This document shows positions 1 to 11,300 of a stretch of 64,000 bases of DNA, piece after piece. The stretch covers positions 55,488,456 to 55,552,455 of the forward strand of contig NC_087067.1 of the NCBI RefSeq assembly GCF_963678635.1, in the 5' to 3' direction. Source of the DNA: Symsagittifera roscoffensis (lineage: Eukaryota; Xenacoelomorpha; Acoela; Convolutidae). Below the pieces are notes generated by a model that searched no databases, was not told where the DNA came from, and worked only from the letters and a program-made list of their open reading frames with translations. The position numbers were made by a program, and so were the translations under genes. Numbering within the stretch: position 1 is the first letter of the stretch; the number at the start of each line of letters is the position of its first letter.

Positions 1-495
1 GGCGGTTTAGATTGTTGCAATGAGGACAGTAATGCACCCCACACAACCTGTAGGCAACAATTGCGGCAATGGGTGGGGGGTGACAATGCGAATCAAGCTG
101 TGATTGTAGCTTTGGTGGGTGGTGGCAAAGAGGAAAAGACAGAGAGGAGAACAAAGGGCAAGCAGTGCGGCTCCTTTTGATCAGACTCCTCTTCCAGGCG
201 GGAAGGAGAGGGGAGGGGAGGGGAGGGGAGGGTGAATGTCACATTTAAAGAGAGAAAGGATAACAGAGGAGAGAAAGGAAAGAGAAAGAGATAGTGCTAT
301 ATTGGTATTGACATGTGAATTGTGTTGAATGAACAATGTGTGTGTGTGTGTTTGTGATTTTGCTTTTGAGTTTGATTTTGACCTAGCTTCCACCCACCCT
401 GCTCCCTTTTGTCTCTCCTCCTCTCTTCTACCTGTTAGCTACACACACTAGTCTTCTCTTCCCTCTATCTTGGTATGTTATGCTGTGTTGTGTTG

Positions 496-496
<1 letters not shown>

Positions 497-556
<60 letters not shown>

Positions 557-557
557 G
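497..557. repeat. (GT)n microsatellite
   Basis: About 29 GT dinucleotides with one TT interruption near 527. It is the longest GT tract in the gene's 3' flank. Confidence 0.95.
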
Positions 558-631
558 TGGGATGGCATTTAGAGTCCTCCTTCCATCCCCTGTCTCCTTT
601 TCCATGTCATCATCAATTGAGATCACTGGCG

Positions 632-676
632 GTGATGTGATGTGATGTGATGTGATGTGATGTGATGTGATGTGAT
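632..676. repeat. (GTGAT)n pentanucleotide array
   Basis: About nine near-perfect copies of the pentamer GTGAT. Confidence 0.95.
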
Positions 677-718
677 TTGGTATGTGAAGCATGCATGTTG
701 GTGACATGTCTCATCGCA

Positions 719-720
719 GG

Positions 721-751
<31 letters not shown>

Positions 752-763
752 GGTGGGGGGTGG
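719..763. repeat. (GA)n followed by a G-rich run
   Basis: About eleven GA dinucleotides lead directly into a run of G interrupted by single T bases. Confidence 0.9.
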
Positions 764-1585
764 ATCTAGTGAGTGTACCTTGTGTTAAATAAACCCCCTC
801 CTTCTCTGCTTCTAACAGAGAGTATGTAGGCACTAGTCGCACTAGTACTGCCCTACTGCACCAGCCAGAGCAGTCATTTAATCAATCACGCCTAATTGCA
901 CTACCTCTATCTCTCTCACTCACACACACACACACACAGACACACACTCTTTCTCCCCCCTCTATAATACAGCATCATGCTAGAATGAAGCCTGCCTATA
1001 GCTGTTCTTAATTTTACTTGTCCTTATTCATGTCGGGTGGGGTGGATTGATTGAGGGGTGTGCAGTGCAATGGTAATGAAGCAAACTTGTTCACTCATCT
1101 GCATAACTGAGGCAACATCAAAACAGCCAAGAGAAGGGAAGAAGGGAGAGAAAGAGAGGAGGAAGGGGACAGAGGAGTTGATTGGGCCGCAATTGTGATA
1201 GATGCAATTGTGCGATTATACGTAGCTGGATTGAATGAGTGATAAACGGGAGGGGGGGGGGGGGTTGTTGAATGGGTACTTGGATTTACTGTCCAACTTG
1301 ATCCCCCTGTCCAGTTAGTGGAGTGAGTGTAACTGTATATGATGATGATGAAGAAGATGGTGTCTGAGCTGTGAACTTGGATAGTAAGTTAGTAGTTGGG
1401 TTTCAGCTCAGTTGGCCGAACGAGGGTGTCTTGCTATCTCCTCTCTTCGGTATAGGAGGTGTTAGATTTAGTTAGTATGGTGTGCTGCTTTGTGCTGAGG
1501 TGTTGTGTGGTGAAGGGAGCAATTAGGGCTGTGATGTGGATTAAGTGGGTGCAATGAAACTGTATCTGAAATGGGTCCGCAGATT

Positions 1586-1587
<2 letters not shown>

Positions 1588-1621
<34 letters not shown>
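1588..1621. repeat. (CT)n microsatellite
   Basis: About sixteen CT dinucleotides. Confidence 0.95.
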
Positions 1622-1623
<2 letters not shown>

Positions 1624-2905
1624 GGGGAACAGAGAAAGGAGAGAGAGGGGAGAGCGAAGGGGCGAATGGTGCGGGAGTGAAATGATCACACGCCTAATTG
1701 AGTCCGCGGAGAGAGGGAGACAGAGGGAGAGGGGGGATAGTGTTTCATCTCACTCTGCAACCTGTCACCAATTAATCCCCCTACCACCTCACACCACTCT
1801 AACCTCACATCCACATGTACACTAAGTGGAATAAGTGGGCTTAATAGAGGCATGGGGCACTGATGGCCGCCTGGGCATGTATGGAATACAGAAATGTCCG
1901 AAGACAAGACAAGACAACTAACTAACTGACATATGTGAACAGTCGATTGATTCGGCTCATTAAATTAAAGCTTAATCTGCGCCCCTTTACGACTTACTTT
2001 GTTTAGAAATGCTCAGAATGATGGAAAAAAATGTGACGTGCTTAAGAGTAGTTTTGAAAAAATGCGTCAGGAAAGGTTAGATTAATTAGAAATTGTTTGC
2101 AGTGGGCGTATGGATTAGAGACATGACACATATGGCTACATGGCGGCAGTATTAATGAATGAATCAACGAATGAATGAATGCTATATACAACATTGATTG
2201 GGACCACGAACAGAAAGCGTCTTCAGTTTCTTCGTCATCTCTTTTGCAAGAGCTATTGGCTCAATTAATGATTGACACTGAGCCAGTCAGTGTGGCTAAA
2301 CAGTCCCGTCACTCCCTCTTTCAAGGGTGATGGGGGGGGGGGCTAGACATAAGGAGTGGCGGTTATATCGAATAAGGGAGTTTGATTTAAAACTATAATC
2401 ACAGAGGCTGAGCCTTACTTGCGATTCACAAACAAACTCAGAAATCTGAATCACTCAATTTGAAAGCTCTGAGTATCTTTCCCAAGAACAGCAGATTAAT
2501 GTAATATATCTGAGACTTATGTGTTCGAGGAAACAAAAACCGCAATTGGTACGCAAAGTCCTTGTAACAACCACATTTGCAAAAGTCTTTTCCGATTGGT
2601 TGGTAAAAAAATGTAATTGTATCAAAGTGAGTATTTTTGAAAAGTCGGAGCGCCAAATTCTTGAGAGGTGGTCTGAAAACATTGAAATCGTCAGGTTTTT
2701 AAAATTAAATGGTTAAGATATTAAACCTGGGCTTAACGCTGCCACAATTTTCTGAAATCCTTAGTCTATGTTAGGAAATAGTCATTTGTAAATCGCAAGT
2801 GATTTAAATATTTCGTATTCGAACTAAATGCCAGTTGAATTTCTTTCAGAGCGATGATTGTGTGGGCCTGCTTGTGATTTGTTTCGCCAGTGAAGTTCTA
2901 GGTGG

Positions 2906-3828
2906 TCATTCCAAGACCAGGTAGGACTGGCTCTCTGATTTGGGAATGGGTTTGTTGAGGGCATTTCTGGCACTGAACCAGAAGGACTCTGGACTGCTGG
3001 AGTCGTGGTAGACGAAGGCCATGAAACTGGCCACTAGGAGCATGATCTGGATGATTCCAGCAAACACGAAGGGGACCCAGTAGCCCACCCCGAACAGTGG
3101 TCCCCCTATGGCCCCCGCGAAGCCATAGAAGAGCGTGCATGTCCACTGTTCCAGGGCCACCAATCTGGCTATGATCGAGCCGTCGTCAGTGGCCTCCCGG
3201 ATGACGGAGTAGACGGAGGAGTGCATGCATGTCTTGCCTATGTTCCAGAAGATGAGCATGAGGAATCCTAGGAGTGCGTTGGGCATCAGCGGATAGAGGG
3301 AGATGAAGGTGCCGAGGAGGAACATGGCCAGCAGGAACTGTTTCCTGTAAGTGAGGAAACAGGCGATGAAGGGGTAGATGACGACTGCTATCAGGGGACT
3401 CAGCATACTCCTCAGGAACGCCTCCACACTCTCCGCCTCCCAGATGTCCTTCAGCACCAGCACAGACATGGAGTTGTTGATGCCCTCTGTGAATCCGGAG
3501 GCGGAGAAGGCGAGCAGGATGACCCAGACGAACTTGGGTAGGATGTGGAAGGAGTGCTTGAAGGAGGTGGGGTTTGTGGCGACTAGGAGGAGTTTGTCGG
3601 CGCCCTCTTTCTCCACCAGCCACGTGACCCAGCCGGCGAGGAGGAAGAGGAGTATTGTGAGGCAGCACATGAAGTTCCAGCCGAACGTGTCGTAGAGGAG
3701 GGCGAACAGGAGGGTGGTGGCGTAGGACAGCTGTCTGCACATGGAGTACGCATTCGCATTCACCGCCGTCTGCATCTCGTCCTGCACCGGCACTATCACT
3801 GTGATCGGCTGGATACTAGTCGCAGTCC
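2906..3828 (-). CDS. MFS transporter, exon 3 (last coding exon)
   Basis: This exon encodes about 307 residues, from the end of transmembrane helix 4 to the C-terminus. An acceptor AG at 3829-3830 leaves GG, which completes a Gly codon begun by exon 2. The frame then runs to a TGA at 2906-2908 after the ending SYLVLE. Eight hydrophobic helices follow in the usual 6+6 MFS layout: two before a charged central loop (around VEKEGADK) and six after it. The exon is much richer in GC than the surrounding intron DNA. Sequence upstream of the acceptor is TG- and TTAATG-rich rather than a pyrimidine tract. The subfamily and substrate cannot be told from sequence alone. Confidence 0.88.
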
Positions 3829-3883
3829 CTACACATCAACACATCAACACATTAACACATTAACATCAACATAAACGACACCC

Positions 3884-3992
<109 letters not shown>

Positions 3993-4286
3993 GACTGTTT
4001 TCCTACCACATGCTGTTTGTGTGTTTCTCAAATACACAGTCAGAAGATGGGAAAAACGAGGTGTCTCTACATCCACTGAAGTAGCCACCAAATAGCCCAC
4101 AACAGAGTAGCAACCAATAACTCAAATTATTAATAGCACCAAAAAATTAAATTGTTGTTACGATTAAGCAATTTTTTAGTTTTATTGTCCCAGAGGTTAG
4201 GGGTTCGCCCAATGAGTTTTAAACCAAAGTAACGCTAAACTCCAGTTGAATCAACGTATGCAATAATTCAGGGTTTTTTGAAGTGT

Positions 4287-4694
4287 TGAGTTAGGACTGG
4301 AGTGTAACTCATAGAGTAATTTCGGATAGGGTACACCGTCTGCTCGTCACGCTATCTTATTTTCGGCCGGATAGATTCGTGCAACTTCTTAGTCTAATAC
4401 CGATCCTAATCTTACTCTTATACTATCTAGTCTCAGGTTGTTTAACTAGTCTCTGCTAGGCTCAATAGATCTAGGGTATACTGGTTTATTGCGGCTGCTG
4501 AAGTGCTCGGGAGAGTCCAACTAATTTCTAAGTTAAATTCAAATCTCTCTGGTGCTGAAATTACAAGTAACTTCAGCACTTACAAATAAGTGGGTTGTTA
4601 GTTAGATGGATCATGATTGGTTAATATTAAATACTTTACATTGGTAAAACATTTAATTTATCCAATCATAAAATATAGTTTAGATCAGGTTCCA
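4287..4694 (-). repeat. 3' LTR of copy 1
   Basis: 408 bp, reading identical to 18248-18655. The AATAAA (4485-4490) would supply the polyadenylation signal for the element's RNA. The same stem-loop lies at 4552-4579. The adjoining internal DNA reads AAAACCCGGATGGG in sense, a weak candidate polypurine tract. Confidence 0.95.
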
Positions 4695-6308
4695 CCCATC
4701 CGGGTTTTACAGAGTTTTTTAGAACAGTTCTTTTGTAGTTCAAGGATGGATGATGGACGTTGGTATTTGGCGAACATCATTTTTCTTTTGTTTCCTTTTT
4801 GTTAAGGAAGTTCCAGGGATCTGGAATTGAGGACACAAGACGTTGTGTTCTTCTTGTGACAACGACTGAGTCTCTGCAACAGCATCAATTCTGGTTTCAG
4901 AATGGTTGGCTATGTCAGGTTTTTCTGTTCTTCGGAGAGAACTTCTTTTGTGTTTGATCTAGCTCGGGAATGGCGTGGAGATTGTGCGTGGAGGGGATGC
5001 CTGGTTGCTCGGATCTGTACGTATACTTGAACATCGAGGTGGTCATTGGTCTAGTTCAATGAAGTCCTTTTCTGCGAGGTCAAGTCGTACTCTAAATCCT
5101 TTGAGTTGTGATTGTGAGCGTCATATCGATTATAGTTGGTCATTCTCTCTCGAGTGTAGTGAGGTCGTCTTGTCTTTTGATGTTCGTCCTTGGTGTTGTA
5201 TTCTGATCTATATATTGCATCATGTGATTTTACATTTTATAAAACTTTTATTAATTTAATATTTTTTAATTATGATTTTAGTTAGTTGTTTTCACAAAAG
5301 CTTTTTGTTTTAGTTCGGTTATTTTGAAGAGTTACTCACCCTTGAGTAGCTCTTATTAAAAATAAAGGTGTGGTCACAAAGCGTGGATGTAGCACGGTGG
5401 GTTAGGCCGGCTATAGAGCATGCTCAGGACGTCCTTCCTGGTGGGTTAGGCCAGGAGTGGGAGTATGATTTCATGCGGTTTTTATGAGGGGTCCTGTTAT
5501 GTGACAACATTTTATGTTGGGTTTGTTGTGGTTTTACTTATGTTTTGTTGGTTATGTACTTTTTCCAAAAAGCAAATTGTTTGTGGTATGGGTTTGTCTT
5601 TTGACTTTTTTGTGTTTTATTATTTCTTTCTAAGACTTTGTAATAGTCTTCAAAAGAATAAATTATCCAGTTTTAAACTGGGTTAATCCGGTTTGGGTAC
5701 CGTTGGTTTCCTTTTCTTAGTCATGCTGTTATTTTATGATTTGTGGTATTTAGTAAGCTGCGTTGGTTAGTTTTGTTTAGTATATGATTCCTTTCCAACC
5801 GGGTTAAAGGAAAGTTTGAAACTTGTTATTATTTGTTAGAGTTGTTGAGTGTGAAAACTTGAAACTGAAATTCATTATTTTAAACAATTCTTCGTGGGCG
5901 AGCTGTGCGAGTGTGGATAGAATTTCTGTGCGAATGAATGAAAATATCAAAAGGTTAGTACTGCAATTGCATTTTATTAATTTACTGCATAGAATTTGGA
6001 AATTTACTGCTAGTAATGGGGGAATTTTAAGATACAAATTTTCATCATATGTAGATTTACTGCTTTTAGGGGAAAATTTTATAAATTAATTTACTGCATT
6101 GGTATTATATTTATTTAATTGTTGGTGCAAAAGTTAAATAGGGTTTTAAATAGTTTTGAAGAAGTTTGCTATTTTTTATTTTTCTTTTGTGAATTTTTCA
6201 GATGATTGAAGATGAAGGCTAAAAATCTAAAGAAAACATGAATAAGGAATGGTGAGTTTTTCAATATTTTAATTAGTTAGTAATATTCATTTAGTTCATA
6301 CTTACCTG
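4695..6308 (-). other. Conserved 3' region of copy 1
   Basis: About 1.6 kb without a credible ORF, yet well conserved with 59515-61115 in copy 2. It holds a GC-richer block (about 5372-5470) with two direct repeats around GGTGGGTTAGGCC (5395-5411 and 5438-5456). It also holds five degenerate copies of ATTTACTGC between about 5960 and 6105. Conservation of non-coding DNA in both copies suggests a role in RNA export, packaging or plus-strand priming. Confidence 0.55.
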
Positions 6309-6590
6309 TTAGTCGTCGGGGAAAAAACCGTGGGGGAAGATATCGTGAATTAGTTCTGAAGTTGTTAGTAGTTTAGCTAAGATGCGGATGATATTTTTAG
6401 TTTGAAGTAGTGGCCAAAGCAATTGAAGTGCCTTAATAGTGGTTAGTTCTTCAGTGCCTACTGCAAACTCATAAGGTGTGTTTTGGATTAAGTTATATAA
6501 CTTGTGGTTAAATTTAGTGTTGTGGATGAATTCCAATCTAATCTTAAAGGAATATTTATTGATGATTGTTCTCGATATCTGGCGTCGAGA
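6309..6590 (-). CDS. Conserved accessory C-terminal domain, copy 1 (truncated)
   Basis: Open frame of 93 codons ending GFFPDD, overlapping the end of the P/S/T frame. From EFIHNTKFNHK to the stop, about 75 residues match the end of the accessory ORF of copy 2 (61116-62153) at roughly 85 to 90 percent. The upstream 250 or so residues present in copy 2 are absent here, and no ATG starts the frame. Copy 1 therefore seems to carry an internal deletion that fuses the region to the P/S/T frame in another phase. No known family is recognised. Confidence 0.5.
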   Translation of the reverse strand, partial: SRRQISRTIINKYSFKIRLEFIHNTKFNHKLYNLIQNTPYEFAVGTEELTTIKALQLLWPLLQTKNIIRILAKLLTTSELIHDIFPHGFFPDD

Positions 6591-7309
6591 TTATTTGGAA
6601 AATTTAAGTTAAAGGGTAGTGGTGAAAATTGACTTATTGATGGTGTTGATGGTAGTGATAATGTTTCTGGTAGTGATGAGGATGTTGTTGTATCCGTAGA
6701 AATATCTATGGGGTCATTGACTAAATTTGGTTCACCTTGTGTGAATGAATTTGTAGTCCAATATGGCAGTCGTGATGTTAGGTTTGGGGGGTTAAAGGGA
6801 TTTTCACGTATCTGTTCAGATGTTGGTGTTGAACCTAAGTAGTCTGAAGGTAGACTTGAAGTGCTTCGTTGTGAAAAAAGTGTAGGAGTTTCTGGTGTGA
6901 TACCAGTGGTGTTTTCTGGAGTGGTTTGTGTTGGGGATTGAGGTATATCAAAATGAACTCGGGGAGTTTGAAAATTTCTATTTCGTCGAGGATGTATAAT
7001 TTGTCTATTTATTTCTGCTGTGTTTTGGTTTTGACTAAGGTTTCGTATTCTACTTAGTTCTTGTGGTAGTGTTGGGTAAAGATTATATGTTGGTTCACTT
7101 AGGGATGCTTGTCGTTGAACTGGTTCTAGTGGTTCAGATAAACGAGCGTGCCTTTCTTCAAAGGTGTATGGATTGTCTTGAAAAGAAATTCGTGTAGATG
7201 TTTGAGGGTTTTGAGTAGTTGAAGGTGGTGTTGGATTATCTTGGGATGATGTCGGTGAAGACTGATTCTGTGACTGTTGGGTAGCAATTTTTGATGGATT
7301 TTTAAATTG
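6488..7309 (-). CDS. Pro/Ser/Thr-rich open frame without Met, 273 codons
   Basis: Open from just after a TAA at 7310-7312 to a TAA at 6488-6490, with no ATG anywhere in the frame. It is rich in P, S, T, Q and N, with islands such as NPYTFEERHARLSEPLEP and RRNRNFQTPRVHF. The older copy has a P/S/T-rich ORF at the same place with a faintly similar start (NTYDEKHNNIEV). A long stop-free frame in AT-rich DNA argues for coding. Without ATG it would need splicing, frameshifting or non-AUG initiation. It could be a cytoplasmic or mucin-like tail belonging to the membrane ORFs upstream. Confidence 0.45.
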   Translation of the reverse strand, partial: QFKNPSKIATQQSQNQSSPTSSQDNPTPPSTTQNPQTSTRISFQDNPYTFEERHARLSEPLEPVQRQASLSEPTYNLYPTLPQELSRIRNLSQNQNTAEINRQIIHPRRNRNFQTPRVHFDIPQSPTQTTPENTTGITPETPTLFSQRSTSSLPSDYLGSTPTSEQIRENPFNPPNLTSRLPYWTTNSFTQGEPNLVNDPIDISTDTTTSSSLPETLSLPSTPSISQFSPLPFNLNFPNNLDARYREQSSINIPLRLDWNSSTTLNLTTSYIT

Positions 7310-7314
7310 TTACT

Positions 7315-7503
7315 TTAGTGAGAGGGTTTATGTTTATTATAATATTCTTCTAAAAAAAGAATTAGAAAAATTGTTGCTAGGGCAAATGTAATGATTGCTT
7401 TCTTTATACATTTACATATTGTCAAAATGAGGGATGATAGAAATGTTATGAAAATTACAAACAATAAAAAAATATCAGTTCTACTGAAAATTGTTCGTAT
7501 CAT
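7315..7503 (-). CDS. Small membrane protein ORF B, 62 aa
   Basis: Starts at the ATG sharing the ATGA overlap with ORF A, so translation by termination-reinitiation is plausible. Two hydrophobic helices (from IFLLFVIFITFLSSLILTIC, then IITFALATIFLILFL) are separated by a KCIKK loop, and the tail EEYYNKHKPSH is charged. The older copy has a 61-aa membrane ORF at the same place (63207-63392), but the sequences are not clearly alignable. Confidence 0.45.
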   Translation of the reverse strand: MIRTIFSRTDIFLLFVIFITFLSSLILTICKCIKKAIITFALATIFLILFLEEYYNKHKPSH

Positions 7504-7730
7504 TTAGACAAGTTGTTAAAATCGTACCTGTGGATATATTCAAGGGTTTTGGAAAGTTGGAGGAATAGTTCAATTATTGTGTAGAAAATTAAAAAAATGT
7601 TACAAAAAATTATTATGATTATTAGAAAAGATTCGATGATATCAAAAAGAAAGATTATAAAGACTTGAAGTATTGAAAAAAAATGTTTAAAATTGATAAA
7701 TATTTGAGCGACTGTTTGAGAGAAAAGCAT
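7500..7730 (-). CDS. Small membrane protein ORF A, 76 aa
   Basis: Almost wholly hydrophobic, with two or three membrane segments rich in Ile and Phe (for example FLIIIIIFCNIFLIFYTIIE) and a short polar tail. Its TGA overlaps the ATG of the next ORF as ATGA. It lies where an envelope transmembrane subunit would be, but has no Cys-rich ectodomain. The function is unknown. Confidence 0.45.
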   Translation of the reverse strand: MLFSQTVAQIFINFKHFFSILQVFIIFLFDIIESFLIIIIIFCNIFLIFYTIIELFLQLSKTLEYIHRYDFNNLSK

Positions 7731-7739
7731 TTAAGAAAT

Positions 7740-8330
7740 GATCTCTTTGTCGAATATTTTTTGCTGTTTGAGGCGATTTTCTAGTGTGGTCGAGTTATTT
7801 ATTAGTTTTTTGACAAGTGGGTTGAGTTTCGTAAAAAATTGTTGGGGGCAATTTTCATGGTGACTGGGAGGTCGTCTTTTTCTTTATTTTTGTTTGTCAA
7901 ATGATCCGGGGTATGGTGAGATTTTTATACTTTAGGCTAATTAAAATCTTCATTTTGTGACTTTAGGCTAAGTTATCAAATTTGTTTTGGGGGTATTCGT
8001 GGTCTGAGTTGGGGAAATATTGTTGATCTTTGGGTTATTAGATAAGGGAGGGGTACGGTATTATGGTGATATTTATTTTAGCTGTCAAGTTGGAGTGGTT
8101 TGCTTATTTTTGACCTGGAGGTTGTAAAGTTATAGTTAGAGATGTGCCTGGAGTTCTAGATTATTCGTCTAATTGATCTTAGTTTGAGTTAGAGAAAGTG
8201 GCGGATTGGATGAATCCTATTGGTCTATTTTGAACTAGAATTATTGCGTACTTGTGAGCATGTTATTTTGAAAAATGGAAATGAAAAATGTTACGGAGGT
8301 TTCAAGATTGTGAAGTATAAAATTTTAAAA
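7740..8330 (-). other. Stretch between pol and the small membrane ORFs
   Basis: About 590 bases after the Gag-Pol stop with no ORF over 60 codons. Short open pieces of about 45 codons occur in two frames, one holding DDLPVTMKIAPNNF and another with a Leu/Lys-rich ending LENRLKQQKIFDKEIIS. In a Ty3-type element with an envelope gene, env would start here. The older copy at 63.5-64 kb has a glycoprotein-like ORF at the corresponding place, so this stretch may be what remains after env loss. Confidence 0.4.
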
Positions 8331-11300
8331 TTACTTTTTAAATTCTACTTTCTTTAATATTTTAGATTGGGGGATGAACATTTTGTAGTTTTTACGTGGT
8401 TGATTTCGGAGTCTTGTTGTCTTTCTATGTTCTGATTTGTCTATTTCTTCTTGGGGTATTATTTGTTCTGTCATTTTTCTATTTTTTCTTTGTTTTGGAG
8501 ATTCTTTATGGTTTTGTGTATTGTTTTTGGTAGCGATTGGTTTTGTGTTTTGATTTTCGGTGGGGTTATCATTTTGTTCTGTGTTTTTCAGATGTGGTTC
8601 GTTTTGAATAATTTTTAATCCTGTGAAAGAATATAATTGGGTTAATTCGCGGAGTGCGTATTCTTTTGGGTAATAAGGTAATAGGTTGTTTCGATGCTGA
8701 ACGATTTCTTTTTTGTTTGAGTCGATAATTTTATATGTGACATCTGTGGGTTTTGCAATTATTTGATAGGGTCCTTTTCGGAGGGGTTGTAATTTTTTAG
8801 AAATTCCTTTTTGAGTATTAAAATTAGGTATTAAAACAAATGTTCCAATTTTTAAATCGGAAGCTGGTGTAAAACGTGAATTGATTTGTTCATTTATGTT
8901 TTGTCTTTGTAATAACTTTTTCGTTATTTTTTGGTAAATTTCATTGTGTTTCTTATCTCTATTTAAAATCCATTCGGTGTGTGTACCGGAGGCTAATTTA
9001 AGGATTTGTGGGTGATGAAAATGATCTTCATCGTGCGTATGTAATGGTAGGTTATAACAAATTGAGTCTTTATTTGGTTGACAATAACCTTGTGCGTTTT
9101 TATGGGAATTTGCTGTAAACATTATTGGTTTGCGTGGCTTTTGGTTGAAAACCATTTCGTATGGTGACATTCCTAAAGTTGTCGTGATTTGTGAATTATA
9201 TGCTAATGGAAATAATTTTACATCTGCTGACCATTCGGTATATTTGGTATCATTTCCGTTGATGATACATCTAAGATATTCTTGTAGTGAACGGTTCATA
9301 CCTTCGACTAAGCCGTTTGTCCAAGGTGCATGAGATGTACGTGGTTTGTGTTTAATGTTGTATAAATGACATAGTGTTATTATTTCATTATTTATGAATT
9401 CTGTACCATTGTCTGTGACTAAAATTTCTGGTAGTCCAAATTTTGCTATCCAGTGTTCATAAAGTGTTGTGTATGCGTAATAAGCGTTACAATGTGGTAC
9501 TGGGTTAAGTGCTACATAATGTGTAAATGCGTCAACAATTACCATAATGTAGGAGTTTCCTTCTGATGAGGGTGAAATTGGTCCTTTAGTATCAAATGAG
9601 ATACGATGATTAAAGTATAAACTTTGTCCTTTAAAATCTTGTTTTTGTGCTATTTGTTTTTGATTTGGGTAAGGTTTATTTAATTGACATACTATACAAT
9701 CATTGCATAGTACTTTTATCCAAATTGGTGCATTTGGGAAGTAAAAATTTTGTATAAAATTTGAATATGTTTTCTCTGATCCAGAGTGTCCTTTAATGTT
9801 TTGTGTATGTGAAATATTAAAAGCTATAAGAATCATACTTATAGGGAGACAGGGAACTGTAGATTCATTAAGGTTGTACTCTAAAAGGTCTGTATTTTCG
9901 TTAATTGTTGTATTGTTAAACTTGCGAAAGTATCGGAGGAGTGTTTTGTTTCCTAGAATGGTTGAATCTGCTTTGATAGGTTTAGTTTTATATTTGTGCC
10001 ATGATTTTAGTTGTCGAATTACTGGGTCAAGGTTTTGATATTGTTTCAGTGTTGAAATTGTAATTGTTTCTGTTGGGGGGAGAAAAATGTTTTCGATTTC
10101 TAATTTAGATAATGGTATTGTATCAAGTGGGTCGTGAAGGTCAAAAACTTGATTTATTGTGTATTTTGAATCATTTGTTTGTGGTCCTGATAAATTTATT
10201 TTATCAGTTAAATCTTCTTTTTCAATTAGTGGAAAATGGTCTTTTTTAGGTAGGTGTTGTTTTGTTCGTTTTTGTTGGGTGTTATTTTTTATCCATTGAG
10301 AATATGGAATTGGTTTAAAAGTTGATGTTCCAAGTAGGTCAACTTCATAATGATTATTTTGACAATCTAAATAAAGTGGGAAATGTTGTAAATTATTTAT
10401 TTGTGATTGTTCAATATCAGTTTTTACTGCATATTTGCATTCTAATCGAGGTGATGTTTCGTTTTCTGCAAGGTAGAATTTTATATTTTTGGGTATTTCA
10501 ACTGTTGTTTTTCGTGTAAGTAATTCAGGTGGTGTATTTCGACTTAAGGTGTCTGGTAATGCAAGATTTTTTCCTGCAGTCCAAACTATATGTAAGTTTG
10601 GAAATTTCATTAGAATTAGTTGAAATCTGTAAACTCGGTGGTTTGGGTTAGATTTCTGTGTAAAAAGAAAGATGATTGGTTTGTGGTCTGTGAACAAAAC
10701 TGTGGGATGTTTTGATCCAAGTATCAGAAATTCATATTCTGTAAGTGTATATATTATGGCTGTACATTCTCTCATTAGAGTTGAGAGTCGTAGCTCTGCT
10801 TGAGTGAATAATCGAGAATTTGCTGATATGAGGTTCATTTTATTTGTACCATTATGTGATTGTAATAATGCTGCGCCGATGCCAAAGTTCGAAGCATCGC
10901 ACATTGCATAAAATGGTTGATCAGGGTCTGGAATTGTGTTTGAAATTTGTTCAGTTAAAAGTTTCTTTATTTCTTCGAATCGTGTTTGATGTTCTGTATT
11001 CCATTCAAAGTTGTTTTGTTGTCTAAGGATGTTATAAAATGGTCGTAGGTATAATTGCATTTTATAAACATATTTACTTAAAAAGTTTAACATTCCAAGG
11101 AACTCTTGGATTTTCTTTTTATTTGTTGGTGGTTGAAGTTTTTGAATAGCGTCAATGCGTGATTTCAGTGGAGTGATTGTTTTTCTTTCTATATTATGTC
11201 CTAAGAATTTAACTCTAGTCAAAAAGAAGTGTGATTTATCGGGGGCGGCCTTCAGATTTTCGTTCTGAAGTATTTGGTGATATGTTTCTAAAACTTTGAA

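Larger units (their letters stand above)
1..2905. other. 3' flank of the MFS gene, microsatellite-rich, no gene seen
   Basis: This stretch lies downstream of the stop codon of the minus-strand transporter gene. It is dominated by low-complexity DNA: GT runs, a GTGAT pentamer array, GA, G and CT runs. Open frames in the first 2 kb are translations of these repeats (His/Thr or Arg/Glu strings) and are not credible genes. From about 1900 to 2900 the DNA is unique-looking and AT-rich, with only short open frames on both strands. I did not find a clear AATAAA on the minus strand after the stop codon, so the 3' end of the transcript is not placed. Confidence 0.6.

Noticed and set aside
465-707. His/Thr-rich open frames in the first 2 kb
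   Set aside because: They are translations of GT, GTGAT and CT microsatellites.
3186-3740. 184-codon minus frame and 105-codon plus frame over exon 3
   Set aside because: Shadow frames of the GC-rich exon. They lack membrane helices and join to nothing.
4695-4740. Polypurine tract next to the 3' LTR
   Set aside because: The sense sequence AAAACCCGGATGGG is only partly purine, so I could not call a tract with confidence.
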